DNA of 6,388 nucleotides from positions 1-6,388 of the forward strand of contig JAJYIC010000045.1 of NCBI GenBank assembly GCA_021790295.1, in the 5' to 3' direction. A model generated the notes under the pieces. It was not told the DNA's origin. It worked only from the letters and a program-made list of their open reading frames with translations, and did no database searches. Shown here one piece after another: positions 1-6,006 of the stretch (position 1 is its first letter; each line of letters opens with the position of its first letter). The stretch is from Pseudomonadota bacterium. GTDB taxonomy: Bacteria; Pseudomonadota; Alphaproteobacteria; ATCC43930; CGMCC-115725. The position numbers and the translations under genes are program-made.

Positions 1-16
1 CGACGAAAGGCCCTGA
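1..16 (+). CDS. tolQ: Probable 3' end of tolQ (partial)
   Basis: Only four sense codons and a TGA (14-16) are visible, encoding Asp-Glu-Arg-Pro-stop. The stop falls three bases before the tolR start, as expected for the end of the preceding gene in a compact operon. The other two forward frames run on well into tolR, so this is the only frame that ends here. The tolQ identity comes from conserved gene order (tolQ precedes tolR almost everywhere), not from the four residues, which carry no family signature. Confidence 0.45.
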
Positions 17-19
17 ACC

Positions 20-505
20 ATGGCGACGTTTACGATCGGCAACGGCAGGGGACGGGGCGGCGGGCGCTACCGGCCGATGGCCGAGATCAACGTCACCCCT
101 CTCGTCGATGTGATGCTCGTTCTTCTCGTCATTTTCATGATCGCGGCCCCGCTTTTGACCGTCGGCGTGCCGGTCGATCTGCCGCGCACCAATGCGCCGC
201 CGATCACCCAGAATACGGAGCCTCTCGTCATCAGCGTCAACGCCGATGGCAAGATCTTTATTTCGAACACCCCGGTCGACACGCAGTCGCTCGTGCCGCG
301 TCTCGAAGCGATCACCGGCGCCAACCCCGACGCCGTCCTTTATGTTCGCGGCGACCGGGAGATCAATTACGGGCGCGTTCTCGAGGTCATGAGCCTCATC
401 AGCGCGGCCGGTTTCAAAAAGGTCTCGCTGATCGCCGAACCGGCGGGTTCGGGAAAGAAAAGCGCGGCCGCTTCCGCGCCTGCGGGGCGGAGGGTCGGGC
501 GCTGA
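20..505 (+). CDS. tolR: TolR, Tol-Pal proton-channel subunit (ExbD/TolR family)
   Basis: This inner-membrane subunit of the TolQ-TolR motor uses the proton motive force to energise TolA during outer-membrane constriction. The 161-residue protein has a short cytoplasmic Gly/Arg-rich N-terminus (about residues 1-22) and one membrane helix (about 27-47). The family signature INVTPLVDVMLVLLVIFM is visible, and Asp30 matches the proton-relaying Asp23 of E. coli TolR. A periplasmic ExbD-like domain follows (about 48-140) with the typical VYVRGD-like stretch, here LYVRGDREINYG. The C-terminal 20 residues are Ala/Gly/Lys/Arg-rich and probably disordered. A purine-rich GAAAGG (5-10) lies nine bases before the ATG. 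The length is normal for an alphaproteobacterial TolR. A 19-base gap separates it from tolA. The family call is secure; TolR rather than ExbD is decided by the downstream tolA-tolB-pal. Confidence 0.97.
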   Translation: MATFTIGNGRGRGGGRYRPMAEINVTPLVDVMLVLLVIFMIAAPLLTVGVPVDLPRTNAPPITQNTEPLVISVNADGKIFISNTPVDTQSLVPRLEAITGANPDAVLYVRGDREINYGRVLEVMSLISAAGFKKVSLIAEPAGSGKKSAAASAPAGRRVGR

Positions 506-524
506 AGCGGGACGGGCGCGCGCG

Positions 525-1514
525 ATGAGCGTTCTCAATGCCGATTTGGGGCTGGGGGCGAGATCCGCGGGCGAAGAGCGGATGCCGCAGGGGATCGCTC
601 TCTCGGCGGCTCTTCATCTCGGCATCGCACTTCTCGTCGTCTTCGGGCTTCCCGTGCTGTTCCATCAGAGGATTGGCGAGAATGCGCCGATCGCGGTGCG
701 GCTCGTTACCATCGGACCGCATACGCGGGCGACTCATCCCAATCCGGAAATGCCGCACCGCCACGCAAAGCCGGTAAAACCGGTCCCCGGACCGCCGCTG
801 GCGAAACCGCAGCCGAAGCCGGCGCCGCCGTCGCCCGCGCCGCCTCCTTCGGCCGCCGCGCCAAAGCCGCAACCGGCGCCGCCTTTGCCGAAGCCGGTGC
901 CAAAGGCGGCGGCAAAGACGGCAGAACCGGCGCCGCCTCTGCCGCAGTCGAAACCTCTGCCGCCGCCGCCGAAGCCCCTCGCCGCGGTGACGCCGCCCTT
1001 GCCGGCGATCAAACCGACGCCGCCCAGAGAACGCGTCAAAGAGGAGCCGCGAACAGAGCAGAAGAAATACAATCCGGCGCTTTTCGAAAGCCTTCTCAAA
1101 AACCTTGCGCCCAATCCGACGGCGCCGTCGAGAGAGGCCCCGCCGCAGCGCGACAGGGCGCCATCGGGGCGCGCTTCCTCGCAACCGAAAGCGCCTTTGG
1201 GTGCGCTTTCGGCGAGCGAGATCGACCTCATCCGGGCGCAGATCGAGCGGTGCTGGGATGTGCCGGCAGGGGCGCGCGACGCCAAAGACCTCGTCGTCGT
1301 GATCCGGGTCTCGCTCAACCCCGACGGCAGCGTGCGGCAGGCGAGGATCATGGACGAAGGGCGCATGCAAACCGACCCCTATTTCCGCGCGGCGGCCGAA
1401 AGCGCGCGGCGCGCGCTTTTCAACCCTGAGTGCACACCCCTTCGTCTGCCCCCGGATCAGTACCGGCTGTGGAAGACCCTGGTTCTGAACTTCAGCCCGA
1501 AGGACATCCTATGA
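525..1514 (+). CDS. tolA: TolA, periplasm-spanning energy transducer with a proline-rich linker
   Basis: TolA is anchored in the inner membrane by TolQR and reaches across the periplasm to TolB/Pal. The 329-residue protein has a cytoplasmic N-terminus (1-22) and a single membrane helix (about 24-46). This helix holds S27 and H31, spaced like Ser18 and His22 of E. coli TolA, which contact TolQR. A long Pro/Ala/Lys linker follows (about 70-170), then a charged segment (about 170-225). The C-terminal TolA/TonB-like domain (about 229-329) contains RCWDVP, LNPDGSV and a final LVLNF strand. Cys243 and Cys303 could form the disulphide seen in this domain family. Unlike the Ala/Lys helical domain II of E. 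coli, the linker is rich in KP/PP motifs, as in TonB. The Shine-Dalgarno sequence before the ATG is weak (GGGACGGG around 509-516). An internal ATG (codon 20, base 582), just before the membrane helix, is a possible alternative start. The stop overlaps the tolB start. Confidence 0.95.
   Translation: MSVLNADLGLGARSAGEERMPQGIALSAALHLGIALLVVFGLPVLFHQRIGENAPIAVRLVTIGPHTRATHPNPEMPHRHAKPVKPVPGPPLAKPQPKPAPPSPAPPPSAAAPKPQPAPPLPKPVPKAAAKTAEPAPPLPQSKPLPPPPKPLAAVTPPLPAIKPTPPRERVKEEPRTEQKKYNPALFESLLKNLAPNPTAPSREAPPQRDRAPSGRASSQPKAPLGALSASEIDLIRAQIERCWDVPAGARDAKDLVVVIRVSLNPDGSVRQARIMDEGRMQTDPYFRAAAESARRALFNPECTPLRLPPDQYRLWKTLVLNFSPKDIL
871..944 (+). repeat. Short direct repeat within the tolA linker
   Basis: Bases 871-890 and 925-944 are nearly identical (19 of 20 positions) and read AACCGGCGCCGCCTTTGCCG in the first copy. 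They lie 54 bases, or 18 codons, apart in the same frame and both encode PAPPLP. They sit in a longer low-complexity stretch (about 770-1035) of repeating AAGCC/CCGCC units. This suggests that the linker grows or shrinks by in-frame duplication or slippage. Confidence 0.7.
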
Positions 1515-2848
1515 CGGTATGGCGTAGAAGGCTTTGCGGCGGGTTTCTCGCGCTTCTTCTCTTGCCGTTCTTTCCCGGCGCGCCGGCGCAGGCCGCCCTC
1601 CATATCGACATAACGAAAGGGACGATCACGCCTCTGCCGATCGCGATCCCTCCCTTTCTCGGCGCGAACGGCCCGAGCCAGATGGGTCAGGATATCGCTC
1701 GCGTGGTGGCGGACGATCTCGAAAGCTCGGGCTTGTTCAAGCCTCTCGACCCGCGAAGCTTTATCGAGACCCTAAAGGCGCCCGACGCCCGTCCGCAATT
1801 CGGCGACTGGCGCGAGATCAATGCCCAGGCCCTCGTCGTCGGAGCGGTCGGCCGCAACCCCGACGGCAGCTTTACGGCCCAGTTCCGGTTGTGGGACGTC
1901 CTCGCGCAACAACAGCTTGCCGGCTACAGCTATTCTTCGGCGGCGCAGAATTGGCGGCGGATCGGGCACATCATCGCCGACGCCGTCTATGAGCGCCTGA
2001 CCGGCGAACAAGGGTATTTCGACACCCATATCGCCTATGTCTCCGAAGCGGGAGCCTTGCGGCATCGGATAAAACGACTCGCCATCATGGATTACGACGG
2101 CGCCAACAACCGTTTTTTGACGGGAGGACGCTCGCTCGTCATGACTCCGAGCTTTTCTCCGGTGAAACAGGAACTCGCTTACGTGTCCTTCGCCAGCGGC
2201 ATCGCGCAGGTTTATCTTCTCGACCTCGACAACGGCCGGCGGCAAAGGGTCGCCGGCCTTGCGGGAATGACGTTTGCGCCGCGCTTCTCCCCGCACGGGG
2301 GGCGGCTTCTGCTGAGTGAGGCAAAAGGCGGGATCACCAATATCTTCAGCCTCGATCTCAATTCGGGAAGCATTCACCGGATCACCGCCGACGACGCGAT
2401 CGACACCTCGCCCTCCTTTTCCCCCGACGGTAGCCAGATCGTTTTCAACTCCGACCGCGGCGGCTCTCCGCAGCTTTACGTGATGGGCGCTGACGGCAGC
2501 GGCGTCACCCGCATCAGCTTCGGTTCGGGAAAATACGGCGATCCCGTATGGTCGCCGCGGGGTGACGAGATCGCCTTTACCAAAATCACCGGCGGCTCCT
2601 TTTACGTCGGGGTCATGCATCCGGACGGTTCGGGGGAGAGGCTGATCGCGCAGGGCTATCAGGTCGAGGCGCCGAGCTGGGCGCCGAACGGCCGCGTCCT
2701 CGTCTATTTCAGTCAGACCCCCGCCAATGCGAGCGGACGCGGCTTTTCGAGCCGCCTCTATTCGATCGACTTGACCGGTTACAACAAACGCGAGGTCCTC
2801 ACCCCGGGCGATGCTACCGATCCGGCGTGGTCCCCCTTGCTTCACTGA
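1511..2848 (+). CDS. tolB: TolB, periplasmic beta-propeller of the Tol-Pal system
   Basis: This soluble periplasmic protein binds Pal and TolA and gates Pal's access to peptidoglycan. The 445-residue precursor starts with a Sec signal peptide: the basic WRRRL, a hydrophobic core at about 12-22, and likely cleavage after AQA (residue 28). Mature residues 29 to about 165 form the N-terminal alpha/beta domain (PLPIAIPPF, then LESSGLFKPLDP). From about residue 169 a six-bladed propeller follows, with repeated blade motifs of the type FSPDGSQIVFNSDRGG (SPDG at about 304-307), WSPRGDEIAFT and WAPNGRVLVY. The family usually has about 430 residues, so the length fits. The ATG at 1511 is chosen because AAGGA (1500-1504) lies six bases upstream, the signal peptide begins there, and it overlaps the tolA stop (ATGA). 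An in-frame GTG at 1430 would add 27 unlikely residues inside tolA. The overlap points to translational coupling with tolA. Confidence 0.97.
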   Translation: MTVWRRRLCGGFLALLLLPFFPGAPAQAALHIDITKGTITPLPIAIPPFLGANGPSQMGQDIARVVADDLESSGLFKPLDPRSFIETLKAPDARPQFGDWREINAQALVVGAVGRNPDGSFTAQFRLWDVLAQQQLAGYSYSSAAQNWRRIGHIIADAVYERLTGEQGYFDTHIAYVSEAGALRHRIKRLAIMDYDGANNRFLTGGRSLVMTPSFSPVKQELAYVSFASGIAQVYLLDLDNGRRQRVAGLAGMTFAPRFSPHGGRLLLSEAKGGITNIFSLDLNSGSIHRITADDAIDTSPSFSPDGSQIVFNSDRGGSPQLYVMGADGSGVTRISFGSGKYGDPVWSPRGDEIAFTKITGGSFYVGVMHPDGSGERLIAQGYQVEAPSWAPNGRVLVYFSQTPANASGRGFSSRLYSIDLTGYNKREVLTPGDATDPAWSPLLH

Positions 2849-2898
2849 CGGGCGGAAGTTATGGTCTTCGCAGTTTGTGGTTGCCTTGCGCAAAAAGA

Positions 2899-2923
2899 CG
2901 GGAAGGGAGGAATCCCTAACCCG
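2899..2923 (+). other. Imperfect hairpin in the tolB-pal spacer
   Basis: CGGG (2899-2902) pairs with CCCG (2920-2923), and inside it AGGGA (2904-2908) pairs with TCCCT (2913-2917) around a GGAA loop of GNRA type. A small A/AA internal loop separates the two helices, giving nine base pairs in all. No T-run follows directly (a T6 lies at 2957-2962), so it does not look like a standard terminator. It may act as an mRNA processing or stability element between tolB and pal. The rest of the 136-base spacer shows no promoter I would defend. Two adjoining short palindromes follow, CCGATCGG (2921-2928) and GGCGCGCC (2927-2934). Confidence 0.5.
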
Positions 2924-2984
2924 ATCGGCGCGCCGGGCGTGTTGTTATGTCGTGCATTTTTTGGATCGGCCTGAGGAGTTCGAT

Positions 2985-3470
2985 ATGAAAGGAAAGATCA
3001 TTGCTCTCGCCGCGAGCGCGCTGGCTCTCGCCGCTTGTGCGGGCCCGCCGCCGGCAGCCGCTCCCGGAGCGCCTTATGGCCCTGGCCCCGCTCGGGCCGC
3101 CGGCGCCATCGTCCCCGGTTCTGAAGCGGATCTGCGGGCGACCGCAGGCGACCGCGTCTACTTCGCGTTCGACCGCTCCGACGTCAGCCCCGCAGCGCAG
3201 CAGATCCTCGCCCGCCAGGCCGCCTGGCTGAAGCATTATCGGCATGTCGCCGTGAGGATCGAAGGGCATTGCGACAAACGCGGAACCCGCGCCTACAACC
3301 TCGCTCTCGGCGCGCGCCGCGCGCATGCGGCCAAAAGCGTTCTCGTCGCGGCCGGGATTCCTCCCTCGCGCATCGCGACGATCAGCTACGGCAAGGATCG
3401 TCCGATCGTTCTCGGCAATACCGAGAGGGATTTCGCTCTCAACCGGGTCGCCATCACCCGCGTCCGCTGA
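2985..3470 (+). CDS. pal: Pal, peptidoglycan-associated outer-membrane lipoprotein
   Basis: Pal is an outer-membrane lipoprotein that binds peptidoglycan non-covalently and, through TolB/TolA, draws the outer membrane inward at division. The 161-residue precursor has a lipoprotein signal with lipobox LAAC (Cys18 lipidated after cleavage). A Pro/Ala/Gly-rich tether follows (19-45), then an OmpA-like domain (about 55-161). The hallmark block lies at 93-113: EGHCDKRGT, then YNLALGARRA. Asp97 and Arg112 are at positions that contact meso-diaminopimelate in this family. SYGKDRP follows at 134-140. One oddity is that the usual NRRAV near the C-terminus reads NRVAI here (153-157). The start at 2985 is decided by GAGGAG (2973-2978), six bases upstream, and by the lipoprotein signal. 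The open frame extending back to 2811 has no comparable signal. Pal is separated from tolB by 136 bases and followed by terminator-like structures, so it may be expressed at a different level from tolQRAB. Confidence 0.97.
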   Translation: MKGKIIALAASALALAACAGPPPAAAPGAPYGPGPARAAGAIVPGSEADLRATAGDRVYFAFDRSDVSPAAQQILARQAAWLKHYRHVAVRIEGHCDKRGTRAYNLALGARRAHAAKSVLVAAGIPPSRIATISYGKDRPIVLGNTERDFALNRVAITRVR

Positions 3471-3502
3471 CGTCCCTTTGCTGCGTCTCGGCTTTGCGCC
3501 GG

Positions 3503-3537
3503 GGCGGCGCAGGAAGCCGCCGGTGTTCGCACCGCGG
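3503..3537 (+). other. Two overlapping hairpins downstream of pal
   Basis: GGCGGC (3503-3508) pairs perfectly with GCCGCC (3516-3521). Overlapping it, CGGTG (3521-3525) pairs with CACCG (3530-3534) around a TTCG loop. That second stem is extended by CCG (3517-3519) with CGG (3535-3537), with one bulged C. The two cannot form fully at once, and the second also competes with the stem of the terminator-like element just downstream. Such mutually exclusive stems resemble an attenuator, but GC-rich DNA produces them by chance as well. Confidence 0.4.
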
Positions 3538-3558
3538 GGCGGTAGGTGCCGTTTTTTT
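3529..3558 (+). terminator. Possible Rho-independent terminator after pal
   Basis: GCACC (3529-3533) pairs with GGTGC (3545-3549) across an 11-base loop. After two bases comes an uninterrupted T7 tract (3552-3558), the longest T-run noticed in the window. The 5-bp stem is short for a strong terminator, and the upstream TTCG hairpin competes for the same bases. It lies about 60 bases after the pal stop, where partial termination would separate tolQRAB-pal from cpoB-tilS-ftsH. If it does terminate, a promoter must lie between here and cpoB, and I could not identify one. Confidence 0.4.
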
Positions 3559-3591
3559 GCCCTAAAGAGAGCCTAAAAGGATTGTTCTTCC

Positions 3592-3630
3592 CGATGGGGG
3601 CGTGGAGCGGGTCTTTGCGCTCCCCCATCG
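3592..3630 (+). other. Strong hairpin in the cpoB leader
   Basis: CGATGGG (3592-3598) pairs with CCCATCG (3624-3630). Inside it GGAGCG (3604-3609) pairs with CGCTCC (3618-3623), leaving a 5-base bulge on the 5' side and an 8-base loop. An alternative register gives nine uninterrupted pairs, CGATGGGGG (3592-3600) with CCCCCATCG (3622-3630). No T-run follows. Instead, a purine-rich ribosome-binding site begins five bases after the stem. It may shield the 5' side of the cpoB message or tune access to that site. Confidence 0.6.
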
Positions 3631-3634
3631 AACA

Positions 3635-3645
3635 AGGGAGAAGGA
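3635..3645 (+). promoter_or_regulatory. Ribosome-binding site of the candidate leader ORF
   Basis: The purine run AGGGAGAAGGA ends five bases before an ATG at 3651. It is one of the best Shine-Dalgarno matches in the window, yet it does not serve the annotated cpoB start, which has its own GGAAGGGG at 3691-3698. This is the main reason for suspecting a translated leader ORF here. Confidence 0.5.
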
Positions 3646-3650
3646 TCGTG

Positions 3651-3707
3651 ATGGGCAAGGGTGGAAGAAGGGGCGCTCGGCGCAGCTTTCGGAAGGGGCC
3701 GCGATGA
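3651..3707 (+). CDS. Candidate 18-codon basic leader peptide upstream of cpoB
   Basis: The open frame starts at ATG 3651 and reads MGKGGRRGARRSFRKGPR, with eight of 18 residues Arg or Lys. It ends at TGA 3705-3707, overlapping the cpoB ATG (3704) in an ATGA arrangement like that of tolA-tolB. It has a strong ribosome-binding site (3635-3645) directly after a hairpin. A longer version in the same frame would start at ATG 3594, inside that hairpin, and give 37 residues with a poorly spaced AAAAGGA (3576-3581). I do not recognise the peptide, and it has no membrane segment. Its most likely role, if translated, is coupling ribosomes to cpoB. A chance frame cannot be excluded, since GC-rich DNA readily yields Arg-rich readings. 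Confidence 0.35.
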   Translation: MGKGGRRGARRSFRKGPR

Positions 3708-4690
3708 TCCCCCGCCCGCTGCCGCGGCGCGGCTTGACGAGCCTTTTGCTGGTGTTCGCTGCGGTCTTTGGCGTCTTTCCGGTCTTGCCCGTCTTTCCTG
3801 GAGCGCCGGCGGCGCATGCCCAGGAAAGCGACGTCGGCCGGCGTCTCGACCGTCTCGAACGTGATCTCAACATGTTGCAGCGCCAGGTCTATGGCGCCGG
3901 GGCTGCGCAGGCAGAGGGGGGTCGGGGCGGCGCCAATCTTGCGGTCCACACCGAAATCCGTTTGCAGCAGCTCGAAAGCGACATGCGGCGTCTGACCGGC
4001 CGCGTCGAGGACGTCGCCAATGCGGTCAAGGACCTGCGCCGCCGCGTCGATACGCTTGCCAATGCCGTCGGCGAGCGCGCGACTGCGCCCGCCTCGGCGG
4101 GAGCGGCGCCGGCCGGCGCGAAAAGGCCGGAGAATGGCCCGGCCGCTGGAGAATTGAGTCTGCCCCCGCGAAGAGAGCGTTCGGGCTCGCTTTATCCTCC
4201 TCCCTCGCGCGAAACCCCCGCCGCGCTCACCCCGCCCGCGCCGGGGGGTCTTTACCCGCCGGGCGGCGGCCGAGCGGGCGGCGGAGCAGGCGGCGCCTTG
4301 CCCGAAGGTTCGGCGCTTTCCCAATACAACCGCGCCTTCGGTCTTTTGAAAGAGGCGGATTACGAAGGCGCCGCCCGCGCCATGAAGGCGTTCCTGCGCC
4401 AACATCCGAACGATCCTCTCGCCGCCAACGCCCAGTACTGGCTCGGCGAGACCTATTACGTTCGCGGCCGGTACCAGAGGGCGGCCGCCGCCTTCGCCGC
4501 CGGCTACAAGAATTATCCGAAAGGGGCGAAGGCGCCGGACGATCTCTTGAAACTGGCGATGTCGCTTGCGCGCGGCGGCCAGAAAGGCAATGCGTGCCTT
4601 GCTTTTACCGAGCTTCACCGGGTCTTTCCTTATCCGGGGAGCGCGCTCGCCGCGCGCGCGGCCGCCGAGGAGAAACGGCTCGGTTGCTAG
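3704..4690 (+). CDS. cpoB: CpoB (YbgF), periplasmic TPR protein of the Tol-Pal system
   Basis: CpoB is a periplasmic protein that, in E. coli, binds TolA and links Tol action to PBP1B and outer-membrane constriction. The 328-residue precursor has a signal peptide with basic PRRG, a long hydrophobic core (about 11-31) and probable cleavage after AHA (residue 39). Heptad-like coiled-coil segments follow at about 43-60 and 80-122 (LDRLERDLNMLQRQV, then IRLQQLESDMRRLTGRVEDV). A Pro/Gly/Ala-rich linker (about 125-205) leads to three TPR-like repeats (208-328), starting YNRAFGLLKEADYEGAARAMKAFL. The ATG at 3704 is chosen because GGAAGGGG (3691-3698) lies five bases upstream and it gives a clean signal peptide. 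An in-frame GTG at 3602 lies inside a hairpin and would place 34 charged residues before the signal. The linker is longer than in E. coli CpoB (about 260 residues). Its last codons overlap the likely tilS start. Confidence 0.93.
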   Translation: MIPRPLPRRGLTSLLLVFAAVFGVFPVLPVFPGAPAAHAQESDVGRRLDRLERDLNMLQRQVYGAGAAQAEGGRGGANLAVHTEIRLQQLESDMRRLTGRVEDVANAVKDLRRRVDTLANAVGERATAPASAGAAPAGAKRPENGPAAGELSLPPRRERSGSLYPPPSRETPAALTPPAPGGLYPPGGGRAGGGAGGALPEGSALSQYNRAFGLLKEADYEGAARAMKAFLRQHPNDPLAANAQYWLGETYYVRGRYQRAAAAFAAGYKNYPKGAKAPDDLLKLAMSLARGGQKGNACLAFTELHRVFPYPGSALAARAAAEEKRLGC

Positions 4691-6006
4691 AGAGGTCGCG
4701 CCCTTTTTCGGTCGCCGAATTCGGCGCAGCCATCGAGCGCCTCGCCCGCTTCGAAACGCGCCCTTTTCTCGCCCTCGCCGTCTCCGGCGGGGCCGACAGC
4801 CTCGCGCTTGCGATCCTCGCCGACCGTTGGGCCAAGGAACGGGGGGGCGAAGTTTGCGCCGTGACGGTCGATCACGGGCTGCGCCAAGAAAGCGCGCAGG
4901 AGATCCGGCGGCTCGGCGGCTGGCTCGGCGCGCTCGGCATCCGCCACGAGGTTCTCCTCTGGCAGGGAGAAAAGCCCTTGAGCGGGATCGAGGCGAAGGC
5001 GCGACGAGCGCGCTATCGCCTGCTTTCCCTCTGGTGCCGCAGAGAGGGTTGCCTGCATCTCTTGACGGCCCACCACCGCGACGACCAAAGGGAAACTCAC
5101 CTCATCCGCCGCCGCGCCAAAAGCGGCCCCGACGGGCTCGCCGCGATGTCGGGCGTGCGGGAAATCGACGGCTGCCGCCTGTTGCGCCCTTTTCTGGCGA
5201 CGCCGAAATCGCGGCTCGTCGCAACCCTCGATGCGCTGGGTCAGCCTTTCCTTTGCGATCCGAGCAACGAGAACCCGGCTTTCGAGCGCGCGCGTCTTCG
5301 CGCCTTTGCCGCGCAGGGTGCGGGAGAGCTTCGGGAGCCGCATGAGGGAGAAAGGCTCGACGCCGAGATTTCCGCCTTCGGGCGCGAGCGGCAGGCTCGC
5401 GCGCAGGCGCTGGCAAGGCTTTCCGCGCGCGTTGCCGCCCTTCATCCCGCCGGCTTTGCCGCGCTCGATGCCGAGGGTTTTTTCGCTGCGCCGAGGGCGG
5501 AAGGGGAGGCGCTTCTCTCCGCCCTCGCCGCGGCCGTCGGCGGGGGCGACTATGAGCCCCGGCGCGAGCGCGTCTCGAGTCTTTGGCGTTTGCTCGAAGC
5601 GCGGCCTAAAGGCGCGCGCACTCTCGGCGGCTGCCGTTTCCTTTTTTGGCGCGGCAAACTGCTTGTCTTGCGCGAACTGGCGCTCGCCTCTCCTCCTCGT
5701 CGCCTCCGCCCGGGCGAAGAGACGCGGTGGGACCGTCGCTTTGCCGTCGCCTTGCCGCGAGAGGCGCCAAGGAGCCTCCTCGTCGGCTATCTCGGGCAAT
5801 GGGGCGGCGCGCCCGTTTCATTGCCTGCGGCAAAGCCTGGGCTACCGCCCCTTCTCCATCCCGTCTTGCCGGCCTTTTGGGATGAGGAGGGGCGCTTCCT
5901 GGCGCTCCCCGCCCTTGACCCAAGAGGCGAAGAAAAGACCGCGCTCCCGCGTCTTTTCTTTCGTCCGCCTCACCCGCTTTCGAACGCAGCCTTTACGGTT
6001 GTTTGA
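4684..6006 (+). CDS. tilS: TilS, tRNA(Ile)-lysidine synthetase
   Basis: TilS is a cytoplasmic enzyme that uses ATP and lysine to convert C34 of the CAU-anticodon tRNA-Ile into lysidine, so that it reads AUA and is charged with isoleucine. From TTG 4684 the protein has 440 residues. The N-terminal PP-loop ATPase domain shows SGGADS (34-39), VDHGLR (62-67), HHRDDQRET (130-138), then KSGPDGLAAM and DPSNEN (192-197), which are the conserved TilS blocks. The C-terminal part (about 215-440) is divergent, with a WDRRF element (349-353) that I associate with alphaproteobacterial TilS. The start is uncertain because no ATG or GTG lies between the cpoB end and the PP-loop. TTG 4684 has GAGGAG (4667-4672) 11 bases upstream and overlaps cpoB by seven bases. 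GTG 4594, with AAAGG before it, would add 30 Arg-rich residues read from within cpoB. The function call is secure; the exact start is not. Confidence 0.93.
   Translation: MLERSRPFSVAEFGAAIERLARFETRPFLALAVSGGADSLALAILADRWAKERGGEVCAVTVDHGLRQESAQEIRRLGGWLGALGIRHEVLLWQGEKPLSGIEAKARRARYRLLSLWCRREGCLHLLTAHHRDDQRETHLIRRRAKSGPDGLAAMSGVREIDGCRLLRPFLATPKSRLVATLDALGQPFLCDPSNENPAFERARLRAFAAQGAGELREPHEGERLDAEISAFGRERQARAQALARLSARVAALHPAGFAALDAEGFFAAPRAEGEALLSALAAAVGGGDYEPRRERVSSLWRLLEARPKGARTLGGCRFLFWRGKLLVLRELALASPPRRLRPGEETRWDRRFAVALPREAPRSLLVGYLGQWGGAPVSLPAAKPGLPPLLHPVLPAFWDEEGRFLALPALDPRGEEKTALPRLFFRPPHPLSNAAFTVV

Noticed and set aside
414..1370. 318-codon Arg-rich open frame on the - strand across tolA
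   Set aside because: The runs of Arg come from reading the proline-rich linker codons in reverse complement. There is no protein family signal.
1772..2893. 373-codon open frame on the - strand across tolB
   Set aside because: It lies opposite a certain tolB gene with its blade motifs, has no recognisable domain, and is the usual antisense shadow of a GC-rich gene.
3503..3558. Known riboswitch (for example cobalamin) downstream of pal
   Set aside because: I looked for conserved riboswitch core blocks and saw none. The gene downstream, cpoB, is also not a usual riboswitch target.
3602..3703. Upstream GTG start extending cpoB by 34 residues
   Set aside because: The extension is charged and would bury the signal peptide internally. 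The GTG lies within a hairpin and lacks a Shine-Dalgarno sequence, whereas ATG 3704 has a good one.
3386..4618. 410-codon open frame on the - strand across pal-cpoB
   Set aside because: It is Arg/Ala/Gly-rich with no motif and covers the well-supported cpoB coiled-coil and TPR coding sequence. It reflects codon bias only.
4687..5799. 370-codon open frame on the - strand across tilS
   Set aside because: It is opposite the PP-loop, HHRDDQRET and DPSNEN motifs of TilS and is an uninformative charged sequence, so a shadow.
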